Positions 44,789 to 54,410 are shown, counted from the first letter of the stretch. The stretch: 64,000 nucleotides of DNA from Planctomycetota bacterium (GCA_018242525.1 JAFEBS010000034.1:140820-204819), one strand, 5' to 3'. Numbers and translations: made by a program. Notes: generated from the letters alone by a model not told the origin.

Positions 44789-45883
44789 ATGCCGTATGAC
44801 GAAATCATACTCGGACAGGGGCTGGCAGGAACGACCCTCGCTTGGTCGCTACTTCGCCTCGGTCGTCGCATTCTGGTGGTTGATCGAGCCGTCGAAGGCA
44901 CATCGTCACGCATCGCCGCCGGATTGATGACTCCCATCACCGGTCAACGCCTGGTGCAATGCTGGCGCTGGGATCTGTTTTGGAAAACAGCGACTGAGTT
45001 CTATGAGAGCGTCGAACAACAGACGGGGGCTCACTTCTTCGATCGCAGGCGAATGGTCCGACTGCTGTCGAACGAAGCAGAACAGGGCTATTTCAACCTC
45101 CGACGGAAGTCTGACTTTGCCGACCTGGTCGCCGCGCCAGAGCCGCCGCTGAATCCAGAGTCTTTTGACGCTCCGCTGGGCGGATTTGAAATGTTGCAGG
45201 GAGGTCGTTTGCAGGTCGCGACGTTCCTGGATGTCAGCCGACAACAGTTCACAGCGCATGGTGAATTCATCGCGGCCGATCTCGTTCTGGGACGCGACAT
45301 CGAGGTCACTACGAACGGAGTTCGTCTGCCGTCGCTGGGAGTCGAGGCCTGTCGGCTGATCTTCTGTCAGGGTTATGCCCCCGACAATCCGTGGTTTTCC
45401 CACGTCCGATTCAATCCCGCCAAGGGAGAAATCCTGACGCTGCGAATCCCCGGCTTGGCGGAGTCGCGGATCGTCCATCGTGGAGTCTGGTTGATGCCTC
45501 TGGGAGACAACCTGTTTCGAGCCGGTGCCACGTACGAATGGAAAAATCTAAACTCCGAACCAACGGACCAGGGACGCGACGAAATCTGCCGCCGCCTCCA
45601 GGAGTTCCTGCGATTGCCTGTGGACGTCGTCGATCACTCCGCCGCCGTCCGCCCCATCGTGCATCATCAATATCCGGCCATCGGTCTGCATGCTCAGCTT
45701 CCCCAACTGGGGATCTTCAACGGTCTCGGTTCGAAAGGTTCCCTGCAAGCCCCCTGGATCGCCGACCACTTCGCCCGATGTCTGGTTGGCGGCTGCGAAC
45801 TGGACCCCGCCGTCGATCTGCACCACTACGATCGTCTGCTGATAATGGGGTCAGGTGGATCAAAGTTCAATTTTCGCGGATGA
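44789..45883 (+). CDS. FAD-dependent oxidoreductase (DAO family)
   Basis: A 364-residue flavoprotein. The N-terminal FAD motif is IILGQGLAGTTLAWSLLRLG, with RILVVDRA for the ribose-binding Asp region; GLGSKGSLQAPWIADHFA near the C-terminus is the DAO-family closing motif. The substrate is unknown; the family includes glycine/sarcosine oxidases and MnmC-like enzymes. The last dozen codons (GSGGSKFNFRG) and the stop are made by the left arm of a REP-like palindrome, so the original C-terminus was probably a little shorter or different. It follows the DUF1549/DUF1553 gene by 2 bp. Confidence 0.88.
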   Translation: MPYDEIILGQGLAGTTLAWSLLRLGRRILVVDRAVEGTSSRIAAGLMTPITGQRLVQCWRWDLFWKTATEFYESVEQQTGAHFFDRRRMVRLLSNEAEQGYFNLRRKSDFADLVAAPEPPLNPESFDAPLGGFEMLQGGRLQVATFLDVSRQQFTAHGEFIAADLVLGRDIEVTTNGVRLPSLGVEACRLIFCQGYAPDNPWFSHVRFNPAKGEILTLRIPGLAESRIVHRGVWLMPLGDNLFRAGATYEWKNLNSEPTDQGRDEICRRLQEFLRLPVDVVDHSAAVRPIVHHQYPAIGLHAQLPQLGIFNGLGSKGSLQAPWIADHFARCLVGGCELDPAVDLHHYDRLLIMGSGGSKFNFRG

Positions 45884-45944
45884 CGGGTCGAACCATTCTG
45901 ATAGTCTCAGTCCGCGAAAACAGAACTTTGATCCGCCTGCCCCC
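45847..45944. repeat. 98-bp REP-like inverted repeat
   Basis: Arms of 34 bp at 45847-45880 and 45911-45944 are reverse complements with four mismatches (GGGGTCAGGTGGATCAAAGT... versus GGGGGCAGGCGGATCAAAGT... on the other strand), with a 30-bp centre. The GGGG-C-AGG opening resembles REP sequences tied to RAYT transposases. The left arm encodes the end of the FAD oxidoreductase; the right arm ends 22 bp before the methyltransferase start. It may also act as an RNA hairpin between the genes. Confidence 0.8.
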
Positions 45945-45966
45945 GAATTCACCACAGCCCCAGATC

Positions 45967-46530
45967 ATGATCCCCCTGACTGTCCAAGCCCATGAACTGA
46001 TTCGAACGGTCATTAAGCCGGGTGATATTGCCATCGACGCCACGGCCGGGAATGGCCATGACACTCAGTTCCTTGCCGAGGCCGTCGGCCCAACGGGGAT
46101 GGTCTTCAGTTTCGACATCCAGGAATCCGCGATCAGCTTGACGGCTCAACGTCTTCATGCCGCAGGCCTGACCAATGTGACCCTGGTTCGCCGCAGCCAC
46201 GCCGAAATGTGTGAGGCCCTGCCAAACGTGGCACTGTGTCAGATCACCGCGATCATGTTTAATCTTGGCTATCTGCCCGGGGGCGACAAGCGTCTCACCA
46301 CGCGATCAGACTCAACTCTGGTGGCCATTCAAGAATCGTTATTTCTACTGGCCCCGGGTGGGATCGTGACCATCCTCACCTATCCTGGCCACGCGGGTGG
46401 GGAAAATGAGTCTCAACTCGTGGAGGAGTTTCTGCGCGGCTTGCCGGTCCATCAGGTGACATGGTCCGAACCATCACCGTCGACAAATCCCATTGCACCG
46501 CGCCTTTTCTGCGTCAGAATGAATGGCTGA
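45967..46530 (+). CDS. YtqB-like SAM methyltransferase
   Basis: A 187-residue class I methyltransferase of the YtqB / rRNA_methylase group. DIAIDATAGNGHDTQFLAE is the SAM-binding motif I, FSFDIQESAI the acidic strand 2, and ITAIMFNLGYLPGGDKRLTT the NPPY-like catalytic segment; the end GGIVTILTYPGHAGGENES completes the fold. The recipient (RNA or tRNA) is uncertain. The ATG at 45967 is used; open frame upstream belongs to the REP-like repeat. Confidence 0.9.
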   Translation: MIPLTVQAHELIRTVIKPGDIAIDATAGNGHDTQFLAEAVGPTGMVFSFDIQESAISLTAQRLHAAGLTNVTLVRRSHAEMCEALPNVALCQITAIMFNLGYLPGGDKRLTTRSDSTLVAIQESLFLLAPGGIVTILTYPGHAGGENESQLVEEFLRGLPVHQVTWSEPSPSTNPIAPRLFCVRMNG

Positions 46531-46709
46531 TCGGCGCAAGAGGTTGACATCTCCGAGCTTGGCACACGAATGGCCACGCGACATCGCAGTCTGTTCGCCG
46601 ACCGCTTACACAAATCACAGCTAATTCACACTGTTCTGGTGCTTGAGCACGTCATAATGTACAGTCGTGAACCAGTTTTTATCCATTTCTCAGCAAAGAC
46701 GAGCCACAA

Positions 46710-48095
46710 ATGGCGTTCTGGAAGATTCTAGGTTTGGTTTGCTTGTTGTTAGCGGCCGGATTTGGAGGGTACTGGTTTGGGGCCACGTCCGAACGGCTCC
46801 ACAAGTTCGATGAAAACGAGGTACGGCATCCTCACCCCGAATCCAACGACCACCAGTTGACGGGGGTTGTGGTCGACAACAAGCAGGCCGGACACCTGAC
46901 GTTAAGTCCCGAAGTCATCAAATCCTTGAACGTGCAGGTCGCCGCCGCCCGGCGAGCCCCCCAGACGGAACCACTGGTTCTGGCGGGGTCTCTGTTCCTG
47001 GATTCCAGTCATCTGGCCGTCGTCCACACTCGGTTTACGGGTGAAGTGGTGCGAGTGGGTGAGGTTCCGGATTCACATCCCGCGAACAATTCTGGTTCGG
47101 ATGCGGTCCGCCAGGTGCGGGCAGGCGATGCCGTCAAGAAAAATGACATTCTGGCTGTGATCTGGAGCAAGGAAATCGGCGAGAAGAAAAGCGACCTGGT
47201 CGAATCGCTGTCACGAAGAAACTCGTCCAAGGCGACCTTGGAACGACTGGAAGGCCTGGAAAAAGGAAGCGTGTCAGGACAGGTTGTCCGGGATGCCCGG
47301 CGACAGTATGAATCTGATTTGATCGCCGTCGAGCGGGCCGAACGCACGCTTCGGTCGTGGAAGGAAACGGAAGCCGAAATCGCCGAGGTCTACGCCGAAG
47401 CCGAACGAATTGTCCGGGGTGAAAGCCCCAAAGATTCACGCGTTCGCGAGACCTGGGCGAACGTGGAAATCCGTGCGCCATTGGATGGCGTAGTTCTGGA
47501 ACGGAACATTTCGCTGGGCGAAATCGTCGAGACCGGCTTTGACATGTTCAAGATCGCCGATGTCAGCCGGATGGGCGTGCTGGCCAACGTTTACGAAGAA
47601 GACATTTCCAAGTTGACGTCCTTACCTGAGGAACAACGCAAGTGGAAGGTGCGGCTGAAAGCGGAGCCGGAATCGGAGGCGATTTCCGGCGTGTTTGAAG
47701 TCATCGGCCACGTCATCGATCCCGGTCAGCACACAGCTGCCGTTGTGGGATGGATCACGAATCCGAACCAGCGATTCCGCACCGGCCAGTTCATTACCGC
47801 GACGATTGAATTACCCGGCCCCAGCGATGCCATCTTGATCCCGAATGCCGCAGTGATTGACCAGGGTGCGTCCGCCACTGTGTTTGTGGCGACCGACTCC
47901 GCCAGTCAAGATGTGACGGCCCGGCAGGTGTCGGTCCTTCGTCGCGGTCGAGATTTCGCCCTCATTCGACAATCGCCCGTTCCCAACGAATCCCCGTTCG
48001 ATTCGTTGCGGGAAGGAGAATTGGTGATCACGTCCGGCAATCTCGAATTGTTTGGCGTCCTTCAGGACAACCCGCCCACCACCGCTGCCAAGTAA
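46710..48095 (+). CDS. RND efflux periplasmic adaptor (CzcB/CusB-like)
   Basis: A 461-residue membrane-fusion protein with an N-terminal membrane anchor (FWKILGLVCLLLAAGFGGYWFG), then an acidic/His-rich stretch (DENEVRHPHPESNDHH region) that could bind metal. It has a lipoyl-like hairpin (VRVGEVPDSHPANNSGSDAVRQVRAGDAVKKNDILAVIWS), a coiled-coil (residues about 150-240) and a beta-barrel (ETGFDMFKIADVSRMGVLANVYEEDISKL). It joins an RND pump in the inner membrane to an outer-membrane channel. The pump gene follows after 75 bp; no outer-membrane factor gene is visible. Confidence 0.92.
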   Translation: MAFWKILGLVCLLLAAGFGGYWFGATSERLHKFDENEVRHPHPESNDHQLTGVVVDNKQAGHLTLSPEVIKSLNVQVAAARRAPQTEPLVLAGSLFLDSSHLAVVHTRFTGEVVRVGEVPDSHPANNSGSDAVRQVRAGDAVKKNDILAVIWSKEIGEKKSDLVESLSRRNSSKATLERLEGLEKGSVSGQVVRDARRQYESDLIAVERAERTLRSWKETEAEIAEVYAEAERIVRGESPKDSRVRETWANVEIRAPLDGVVLERNISLGEIVETGFDMFKIADVSRMGVLANVYEEDISKLTSLPEEQRKWKVRLKAEPESEAISGVFEVIGHVIDPGQHTAAVVGWITNPNQRFRTGQFITATIELPGPSDAILIPNAAVIDQGASATVFVATDSASQDVTARQVSVLRRGRDFALIRQSPVPNESPFDSLREGELVITSGNLELFGVLQDNPPTTAAK

Positions 48096-48170
48096 TCTCG
48101 AGCCCCGATTCCAGTTCGGCTCTGGCACGTCGATCGCCGTTCCCGCACCTCTCCTGGCAAGTTGCTCACC

Positions 48171-51100
48171 ATGATTTACCAACTGATCAAATGGGCATTG
48201 AACAACAGTCTGGTGGTCATACTTTTGACCATCGCTTTGATCGGTGTCGGCAGCTTTTCATTGATTCACCTGAATGTGGAAGCCTACCCCGACCCCGCAC
48301 CGGCGATCGTTGAAGTCGTGACTCAATTCCCGGGTGCCTCGGCGGAAGAAGTGGAACGGGAAGTCACCATTCCCCTCGAAATCGCGCTGTCCGGTATGCC
48401 GGGACTGCAATCGATGCGTAGCAAGTCCCTGTTTGGCCTGTCACACGTCCGCAACCAGTTCTCGTATCAGACCGACTTTTTCCGGGCGCGGATCGAAGTC
48501 CTGAACCGTATCTATACGGCGGGGTTGCCGCCCGATGTGCAGCCGACTCTCGCAAATACGACTCCCACCGGTGAAATCTTTCGGTACGTGCTGAAGGGGC
48601 CCAAGGATGCCATGGGACACGACCTGTATTCTCCGTCCGATTTGAAGTCGCTGCAGGACTGGGTCCTGGAGCGCGAGTTTCGGCGAATCCCCCGCATCGC
48701 CGATGTCGTCTCGTTCGGCGGGCAGGTCAAACGATACGAAATCCAGCCGGATCCCGAACGCCTCAAGGCCTATTCCATCAGCCTGGACCAACTACAGGCG
48801 GCAATTGCTGAAAACAATTCCAACGTGGGCGGCGACTTTGTCATTGAAGGTCCCACGGTCCAGGCCGTCCGCGGATTGGGGTTATTGGGACTGGGAGTCG
48901 ACCCGGCGCGGACCTATCCGCCCGGTTCGACTCCGACCGAAGTCGCATTGCATCTGCGCAAGGGAGAAGACCGCCGCGTGAATGAACTGCGCGGCATTGT
49001 GCTGGCCACGACCAACAACGTTCCGATTCGAGTCGGGGACATCGTCGATGGTGGAACTTATTCGTCTGATACGCAGTCCGGCCAGCGCGGGGTACTCGTG
49101 GGGGCTCATCCGGCCCAGGGACGGGTCGCCGTCAGTCGGCCCAAGGTTGTCGGTGAGGAAGTCGCCGTCGATTCACACGGCGATCGCATCTGGACGGACC
49201 GGCCCGACGTCGTCCAGGGGATCGTTCTCTTGCGGAAGGGAGAGCAGTCCCTGCCGGCGTTGACCGACGTGAAGGCGAAGGTCAAGGAACTGAACACGTC
49301 TGCCAACCGGCTGTTGCCCGGCGTGCAGCTCGAACCGATCTACGACCGAACTCACCTTGTGGACTTGACCACTCACACGGTCCGCGAAAACGTGATTCTG
49401 GGGATCTGCCTGGTGACTGCGATCCTGCTGCTGTTCCTGAATCACGTGCAGAGTGCGATCATCGTGGCGATCAACATTCCACTCGCACTGCTGTTTGCGA
49501 TGTCCGTCCTGTACTACCGGGGCTTGAGTGCCAACCTGCTGTCGCTGGGGGCCGTCGACTTCGGGATCATCGTCGATTCGTCGGTGATCATGGTTGAAGC
49601 CATTTACCGTTCGCTGAGTGCGGGTGAGCGGGCGGATCTGGAGTTGAAAGACCGCATTCTGCGTGCGTCGGCGGATGTCGAACGCGGATTGTTTTATTCC
49701 ACCATCATCATGGTGTTTGCGCTTCTGCCGTTGTTCACAATGCAGGGGCCCGAAGGTCAGATCTTCGGCCCGATGGCGGACACGTACGCCTTCGCCCTCG
49801 GCGGAGCCCTGATTTTGTCTCTGACACTGTCCCCGGTCCTGTGCGGCCTGTTGTTCAGAAACCTGAAGCCGGCCCGCGACAACTTTCTGGTGCGCCCCTT
49901 GAAAGGGTTCTACGTCGGCCAGTTGAAGCTGGCCCTGCGATTCCGCTGGCTCAGCGTGGCGATGTTCGTTGGCCTGCTGGTCGTGACAGGCTTCGCCCTG
50001 CCTCATCTGGGGGCTGAATTCATGCCGGAGTTGGAAGAAGGCAACGTTTACGTCCGTGGTACGTTCCCGGTGAATGCCTCGCTGGACGAAGTCGCCAGCA
50101 AGGCGGCCGTCGCCCGCAAGATCCTGCAGAAATATCCCGAAACGGATCTGATCCTGAACCAGATGGGACGGCCGGGTGACGGTACCGATCCAACCGGGTT
50201 CTACAACTGCGAGTTCTCGGTCCCGCTGAAGGGCCACGACGACTGGCCCAGGGTCGTCAAGCAGGCCGGCTGGAAGCGCTGGATTCACGGGCCGATGCGC
50301 CCCCGCTCGAAGGATGAATTGATCGATGAGATGAATGCCGAATTGAATAACTACATCCCCGGCGTCGACTGGAATTTCTCTCAGTACATTCGTGACAACG
50401 TGCTGGAAACACTGTCCGGCGTGAAGGGCGAGAATGCCGTCAAGATCTTCGGCCCGGACCTGGACAAACTCGAAGAGATTGCCGAGAAAGTGAAAGCCAC
50501 TCTGAGCAAGGAGGTGCCCGGCATCGTCAATGTCGGGATCTTCCGGATCAAGGGGCAGGCGAATCTCGAATTCGCCGTTGATCGTGCCAAGTGCGCCCAG
50601 TGGAATGTCAGCGTGGCCGATGTGCAGGATGTCCTGTCCACGGCGGTCGGAGGCAAGGCACTGACTCAAGTTGTCGAAGGGGAGCGCAAGTTCGACGTGA
50701 CGCTCCGCTGGCCCGAACGATTGCGCTACAACGAAGAAACCATCCTCGACATCCCGGTCGAAGTCATTCGGAATCGAGTCGCCGCTGACAGCGATGCTCC
50801 GGGAACTGGCAAGTCCGGCATCATCGATTTCGCCGGAGGTCGAGTCTCGGCCCTGGCCACCACCGGCAGCCGGGAAAACATGACCTTCACCGATCAGGCA
50901 ACCGTTCCCCGCCGTCGGTTGCGGGACCTGGTGACGCCACTGACTGCCGACGGCGAAGGACAGGCGGAAGGGACCTTCGTCCGATCGGGGGCATCGACCA
51001 TTTATCGCGAGAAATCCAGTCGCCTGATCGCCGTCAAGTTCAGCGTCCGTGGCCGCGATCTGGCCGGTGCCGTGGCCGAAGCGCAACTGAAAACGAAGCC

Positions 51101-51677
51101 GTTCCTGCAGGAACCGTATTCGGCGGAATGGAGTGGCGAGTTCCAGGAAATGCAGGAGGCAGTCCACCGGCTGATCATCGCTTCGTCGCTGGCCATGATC
51201 CTGATCGTCGTCCTGCTTTACCTGGCGCTGCGATCGCTCCGCGATGCCATTGTCGTTCTGTCAAACGTGTTGGTAATGGTCATGGGGGGGATCTGGGCGC
51301 TGTTGTTGTCGGGCGTGAACTTCAATATCTCAGCGGGGGTCGGTTTCATCTCGGTCCTGGGGGTCGGGATCATGAACGGGCTGCTGCTGATTTCCAGATT
51401 CAATACGTCTCGATCACACGATGTGCCATTGAGAGAGGCGCTGATTGACGGCGTCGACAAGCTGATCCGACCATTGACAATGACGGCCCTGGCAGCAATT
51501 TTCGGCTTGTTACCGGCCGCTATTTCGACGCAAATCGGCTCGGAAACCCAGCGTCCGCTGGCGATCGTCGTCGTGGGTGGGATGATGATGACGCTGCTGC
51601 TGGTGAATTTGTCGCCGGTGCTGTACAGCTTCTACGGAAATCGCACCCCGCCTGAAGGAGCCGGTGTCGGGCATTGA
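48171..51677 (+). CDS. Heavy-metal RND efflux pump, CzcA/CusA family
   Basis: A 1168-residue, 12-helix proton-driven pump. The heavy-metal signature GAVDFGIIVDSSVIMVEA gives D-x5-D-x6-E in the fourth helix region, the pattern of CzcA-type (Co/Zn/Cd) pumps. Other marks: VTQFPGASAEEVEREVTIPLE, LINLGAEFMPELEEGNVYVRGTFP-like porter region (seen as GAEFMPELEEGN), and GVGFISVLGVGIMNGLLLIS in the second half. The metal is inferred. Start at the ATG 48171; a TTG three codons upstream is in frame. It is cotranscribed with the adaptor gene; a 3' hairpin (51697-51725) follows. Confidence 0.95.
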   Translation: MIYQLIKWALNNSLVVILLTIALIGVGSFSLIHLNVEAYPDPAPAIVEVVTQFPGASAEEVEREVTIPLEIALSGMPGLQSMRSKSLFGLSHVRNQFSYQTDFFRARIEVLNRIYTAGLPPDVQPTLANTTPTGEIFRYVLKGPKDAMGHDLYSPSDLKSLQDWVLEREFRRIPRIADVVSFGGQVKRYEIQPDPERLKAYSISLDQLQAAIAENNSNVGGDFVIEGPTVQAVRGLGLLGLGVDPARTYPPGSTPTEVALHLRKGEDRRVNELRGIVLATTNNVPIRVGDIVDGGTYSSDTQSGQRGVLVGAHPAQGRVAVSRPKVVGEEVAVDSHGDRIWTDRPDVVQGIVLLRKGEQSLPALTDVKAKVKELNTSANRLLPGVQLEPIYDRTHLVDLTTHTVRENVILGICLVTAILLLFLNHVQSAIIVAINIPLALLFAMSVLYYRGLSANLLSLGAVDFGIIVDSSVIMVEAIYRSLSAGERADLELKDRILRASADVERGLFYSTIIMVFALLPLFTMQGPEGQIFGPMADTYAFALGGALILSLTLSPVLCGLLFRNLKPARDNFLVRPLKGFYVGQLKLALRFRWLSVAMFVGLLVVTGFALPHLGAEFMPELEEGNVYVRGTFPVNASLDEVASKAAVARKILQKYPETDLILNQMGRPGDGTDPTGFYNCEFSVPLKGHDDWPRVVKQAGWKRWIHGPMRPRSKDELIDEMNAELNNYIPGVDWNFSQYIRDNVLETLSGVKGENAVKIFGPDLDKLEEIAEKVKATLSKEVPGIVNVGIFRIKGQANLEFAVDRAKCAQWNVSVADVQDVLSTAVGGKALTQVVEGERKFDVTLRWPERLRYNEETILDIPVEVIRNRVAADSDAPGTGKSGIIDFAGGRVSALATTGSRENMTFTDQATVPRRRLRDLVTPLTADGEGQAEGTFVRSGASTIYREKSSRLIAVKFSVRGRDLAGAVAEAQLKTKPFLQEPYSAEWSGEFQEMQEAVHRLIIASSLAMILIVVLLYLALRSLRDAIVVLSNVLVMVMGGIWALLLSGVNFNISAGVGFISVLGVGIMNGLLLISRFNTSRSHDVPLREALIDGVDKLIRPLTMTALAAIFGLLPAAISTQIGSETQRPLAIVVVGGMMMTLLLVNLSPVLYSFYGNRTPPEGAGVGH

Positions 51678-51696
51678 ATCGGATTGCAGCAATGAG

Positions 51697-51725
51697 CCGT
51701 CTCCAGGCGTTGCGGCGCGAGACGG
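51697..51725 (+). terminator. Stem-loop after the RND pump gene
   Basis: CCGTCTC (51697-51703) and GAGACGG (51719-51725) form a perfect 7-bp stem with a 15-base GC-rich loop, 19 bp beyond the stop. No T-run follows, so this is an RNA 3' structure with uncertain termination. Confidence 0.4.
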
Positions 51726-51907
51726 GTAATTGACAACAGCAGGCAGTCTGCGCATCATCGCTGTATGATGACGACAACTGCTTAGGCTTCCGTTTAAACG
51801 GTGGCGGCATCTCTCGACGGGATCTTTCATGCCCGCCTAAATCGCAGATTTCAAAACCTCATTTCAGCCCGAATCCTTGGCGGTCACTTTCACCCGGACG
51901 GTGTGTC

Positions 51908-53815
51908 ATGGCTGGTGAATGGCGAAGCACAATTGGCGAATTCCTGCAAAGCACGCGTGGTCGGACCACTACCGTGCTGGTGCTGCTGGGAGTACAGGCG
52001 GGGCTGATTGCGTATTCGGCAACGCGCCACAGTCCGACTCATCTTGAACCAGCCCTGCTGGCTGCCGGGGTCAGCCACTGGGAAACGGGTCGATTTGAAT
52101 TATACCGGGTCAATCCCCCTCTGGTCCGCATGGTTGCCGCGCTCCCCGCCGTCATTTCGGGTTGCAAGACGGATTGGACGCGATATCGGGACGCTCCAGG
52201 CTCTCGATCAGAATTCGAAGTTGGGGAGGATTTCGTCAAGGCAAACGCTTCTGCAGCAATGCGACTGTTCATCAACGCGCGCTGGGCATGCATTCCGTTT
52301 GCCTGGATTGGAAGCTATTTTGCTTACAGATGGTCCAGGGAAATGTACGGTCCATTTGCCGGTCTGCTGACCCTTTGGCTCTGGGTCTTTGAGCCAAATC
52401 TATTGGCTCACGCGGAACTGATTACCTCGGACTCTGCCTGCGCGTCGCTGGGAGTTGCCTGTGGCTACTGGTTTTATCGCTGGCTGCAGGAGCCGAACTG
52501 GAAACACGCCGGATTTGCGGGTGTTTTCCTGGGTTTGGCTCAATTATCGAAATTGAGTTGGCTGTTTCTGTTTGGACTTTGGCCCGTCCTGTGGTTCATC
52601 TGGCGATGTTCCGCCTGCAATTCGCGGACTTCATTGTCGCAGTCAACTTCGACGCGTCCGCCGGCACTTCAACTGGCTTTAATCCTGGCGACGGCGCTTT
52701 ATGTCATTAACCTTGGCTATGCGTTCGATGGGACCGGTACAAAGCTGAAAGACTTTGAATTCGTCAGTTCTTTACTGAATGGCAAACCTGTTGCCGGAAG
52801 ACCCGGTAACAGGTTTCGTGAATCCATTGCTGGCGAGGTTCGAGTCCCCGTTCCCAAACAGTATCTGCTGGGATTTGATTCGCAAAAGAAGGATTTCGAA
52901 GTCTACCATCCAGCGTCGTACCTCCATGGGACATGGAAACACGGTGGGTGGTGGTATTACTACCTTTATGGAATGCTGGTCAAGGTCCCCTGTGGCACTC
53001 TCGTACTGCTGGCCTGGTGTGGATGCTGTCACTTCATCCCGCGGATTAATCAGCATCGGGAACAGTGGAGTCCCGACTACCTGATCTGGGCTCCGGCAAT
53101 TTGCCTGCTCCTGATTGTCAGTTCCCAGACCGAGTTCAATCACCATTTAAGGTATGCATTTCCTGCCCTGGGCTTAATGTTCGTCTGGCTGGGCCAACTG
53201 GCACCGACTGTGCGTGAGCCAGGCGAAGCAATCCCAAAAATGGACGCGCCGCACAAAAAAAACTTGACGCCCCGAAATCGTGTGCGTATTTTAGCGACAA
53301 TTGCACTGGCATTCTTCAGTGCGGTGAGTGCATGTTCCGCATATCCGCATCACCTCGCCTATTTCAACGAGCTATCAGGGGGAGGGATCAGTGGTTCAAA
53401 GCATATCACTCATAGTAGCTTGGACTGGGGGCAGGACAGTGTCTTGTTGCACGAATGGTTTGCAAGTCATATCGCTCAACACCCAGACTCGGATTTGGTG
53501 ATTTGTGCCGCCCCATGGTGGGATGCAACGGCAACGACAGGAGCTATGCTAAAGGCCTGGTCGCACGATTATGAAACGCTTATACGTTTTTCTTCCCGCG
53601 AAAACCCTCTTAAACACACGCATACCAGATCAACCGTTTTTGCTGTCAGCGTCAATCGCCTTCTGATACAGCCGGACTCGCTGGCTGAACGATTCCCCGT
53701 CGAATCGTGCGAATGTATTGGTGCCATCGGCTACACGACTTTGCTGTATCGGATCAGTGACAGACCGCAATTCGAGTTTCCAGTTCACATCTCGGCAGGC
53801 GGAGTCGAACAATGA
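51908..53815 (+). CDS. Polytopic membrane protein, GT-C/PMT-like
   Basis: A 635-residue protein with about ten to twelve membrane helices. It resembles lipid-linked sugar glycosyltransferases: the first extracytoplasmic loop has HLEPALLAAGVSHWETGRFELYRVNPPL, with the acidic residue and NPP element (reported here as NPPLVRM), and later loops carry HAELITSDSACASLGVA. Two further helical blocks and a soluble C-terminal segment with HHLAYFNELSGGG and SSLDWGQDSVLLHEWF follow, as in many planctomycete ArnT/PMT relatives. It lies 100 bp upstream of the cysteine-rich cassette and could glycosylate those products (PANETDN contains an N-E-T sequon-like site); that is inference. Confidence 0.82.
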   Translation: MAGEWRSTIGEFLQSTRGRTTTVLVLLGVQAGLIAYSATRHSPTHLEPALLAAGVSHWETGRFELYRVNPPLVRMVAALPAVISGCKTDWTRYRDAPGSRSEFEVGEDFVKANASAAMRLFINARWACIPFAWIGSYFAYRWSREMYGPFAGLLTLWLWVFEPNLLAHAELITSDSACASLGVACGYWFYRWLQEPNWKHAGFAGVFLGLAQLSKLSWLFLFGLWPVLWFIWRCSACNSRTSLSQSTSTRPPALQLALILATALYVINLGYAFDGTGTKLKDFEFVSSLLNGKPVAGRPGNRFRESIAGEVRVPVPKQYLLGFDSQKKDFEVYHPASYLHGTWKHGGWWYYYLYGMLVKVPCGTLVLLAWCGCCHFIPRINQHREQWSPDYLIWAPAICLLLIVSSQTEFNHHLRYAFPALGLMFVWLGQLAPTVREPGEAIPKMDAPHKKNLTPRNRVRILATIALAFFSAVSACSAYPHHLAYFNELSGGGISGSKHITHSSLDWGQDSVLLHEWFASHIAQHPDSDLVICAAPWWDATATTGAMLKAWSHDYETLIRFSSRENPLKHTHTRSTVFAVSVNRLLIQPDSLAERFPVESCECIGAIGYTTLLYRISDRPQFEFPVHISAGGVEQ

Positions 53816-53915
53816 CAATGACAGTACGGTCGCCTGGTCTGCGGATAGACCGCGATCCAATCATACACGCGTGAAAATGTCCGACATTCGAAGACCTTGA
53901 AACTGGAGACACGGC

Positions 53916-54410
53916 ATGAAGATGCTGGCGACCGTATTGGCTGTTTGCCTGCTAAATGTTGCAGTTGTGACGCTTCTGCAGGAGACCGAAGACAACGTTT
54001 TCGGCGGGATTTCGCTGGCTGGTTGCAAGACCTGTGCTGACAAGTCTGAAAAACAGTGGTATTGCAAGCAGACGACCAATCCAGCGGGGTGTTCAACCGC
54101 CAGCTGCGTCGAAAATGAGTATGTGTATGCCGCGTGTGCAGCGACACCTGCGAATGAAACAGACAATTGCCCGATGCACACCGATCCAATGTCACCCAAG
54201 TTCTATCAACGGCAGTTCCAGAACACGAACGGACTTAGTTGCACGGATAATGGACTTGAAAACTTCACACCACCGCAGGATGGCAAGTGCCAATCTCCCG
54301 GTTTCATTGCCGGATATCAGGCACGATGTAAGTTGACAAAGGCTTGCGGTGCCACGGTGGTTCCGGGAACACAAACTGTGACCGAGTACAGCCGGCTGGT
54401 TTGCGGGTGA
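53916..54410 (+). CDS. Cysteine-rich exported protein, paralogue 1
   Basis: A 164-residue protein without a family I recognise. A hydrophobic segment (residues 4-21) lacks a normal signal-peptidase AxA site and is followed by an acidic linker and the junction DNVFGG-ISLAGCKTC (G30-G31). The mature part has 12 cysteines (37, 40, 50, 59, 64, 74, 85, 109, 125, 138, 144, 163) in the same order as paralogue 2, and the motif TPANETDNCPMHTDP is shared word for word. It ends SRLVCG. It is the first gene of an operon, with CTGGAGAC ribosome binding site, 78 bp upstream of paralogue 2. Confidence 0.85.
   Translation: MKMLATVLAVCLLNVAVVTLLQETEDNVFGGISLAGCKTCADKSEKQWYCKQTTNPAGCSTASCVENEYVYAACAATPANETDNCPMHTDPMSPKFYQRQFQNTNGLSCTDNGLENFTPPQDGKCQSPGFIAGYQARCKLTKACGATVVPGTQTVTEYSRLVCG

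Noticed and set aside
46633..46665. GTGCT-TG-AGCAC near-palindrome upstream of the adaptor gene as metal-regulator site
   Set aside because: Too short and with no regulator gene nearby to support it.
49173..51167. 664-codon open frame antisense to the RND pump
   Set aside because: Gln/Arg/His-rich shadow of the pump gene.
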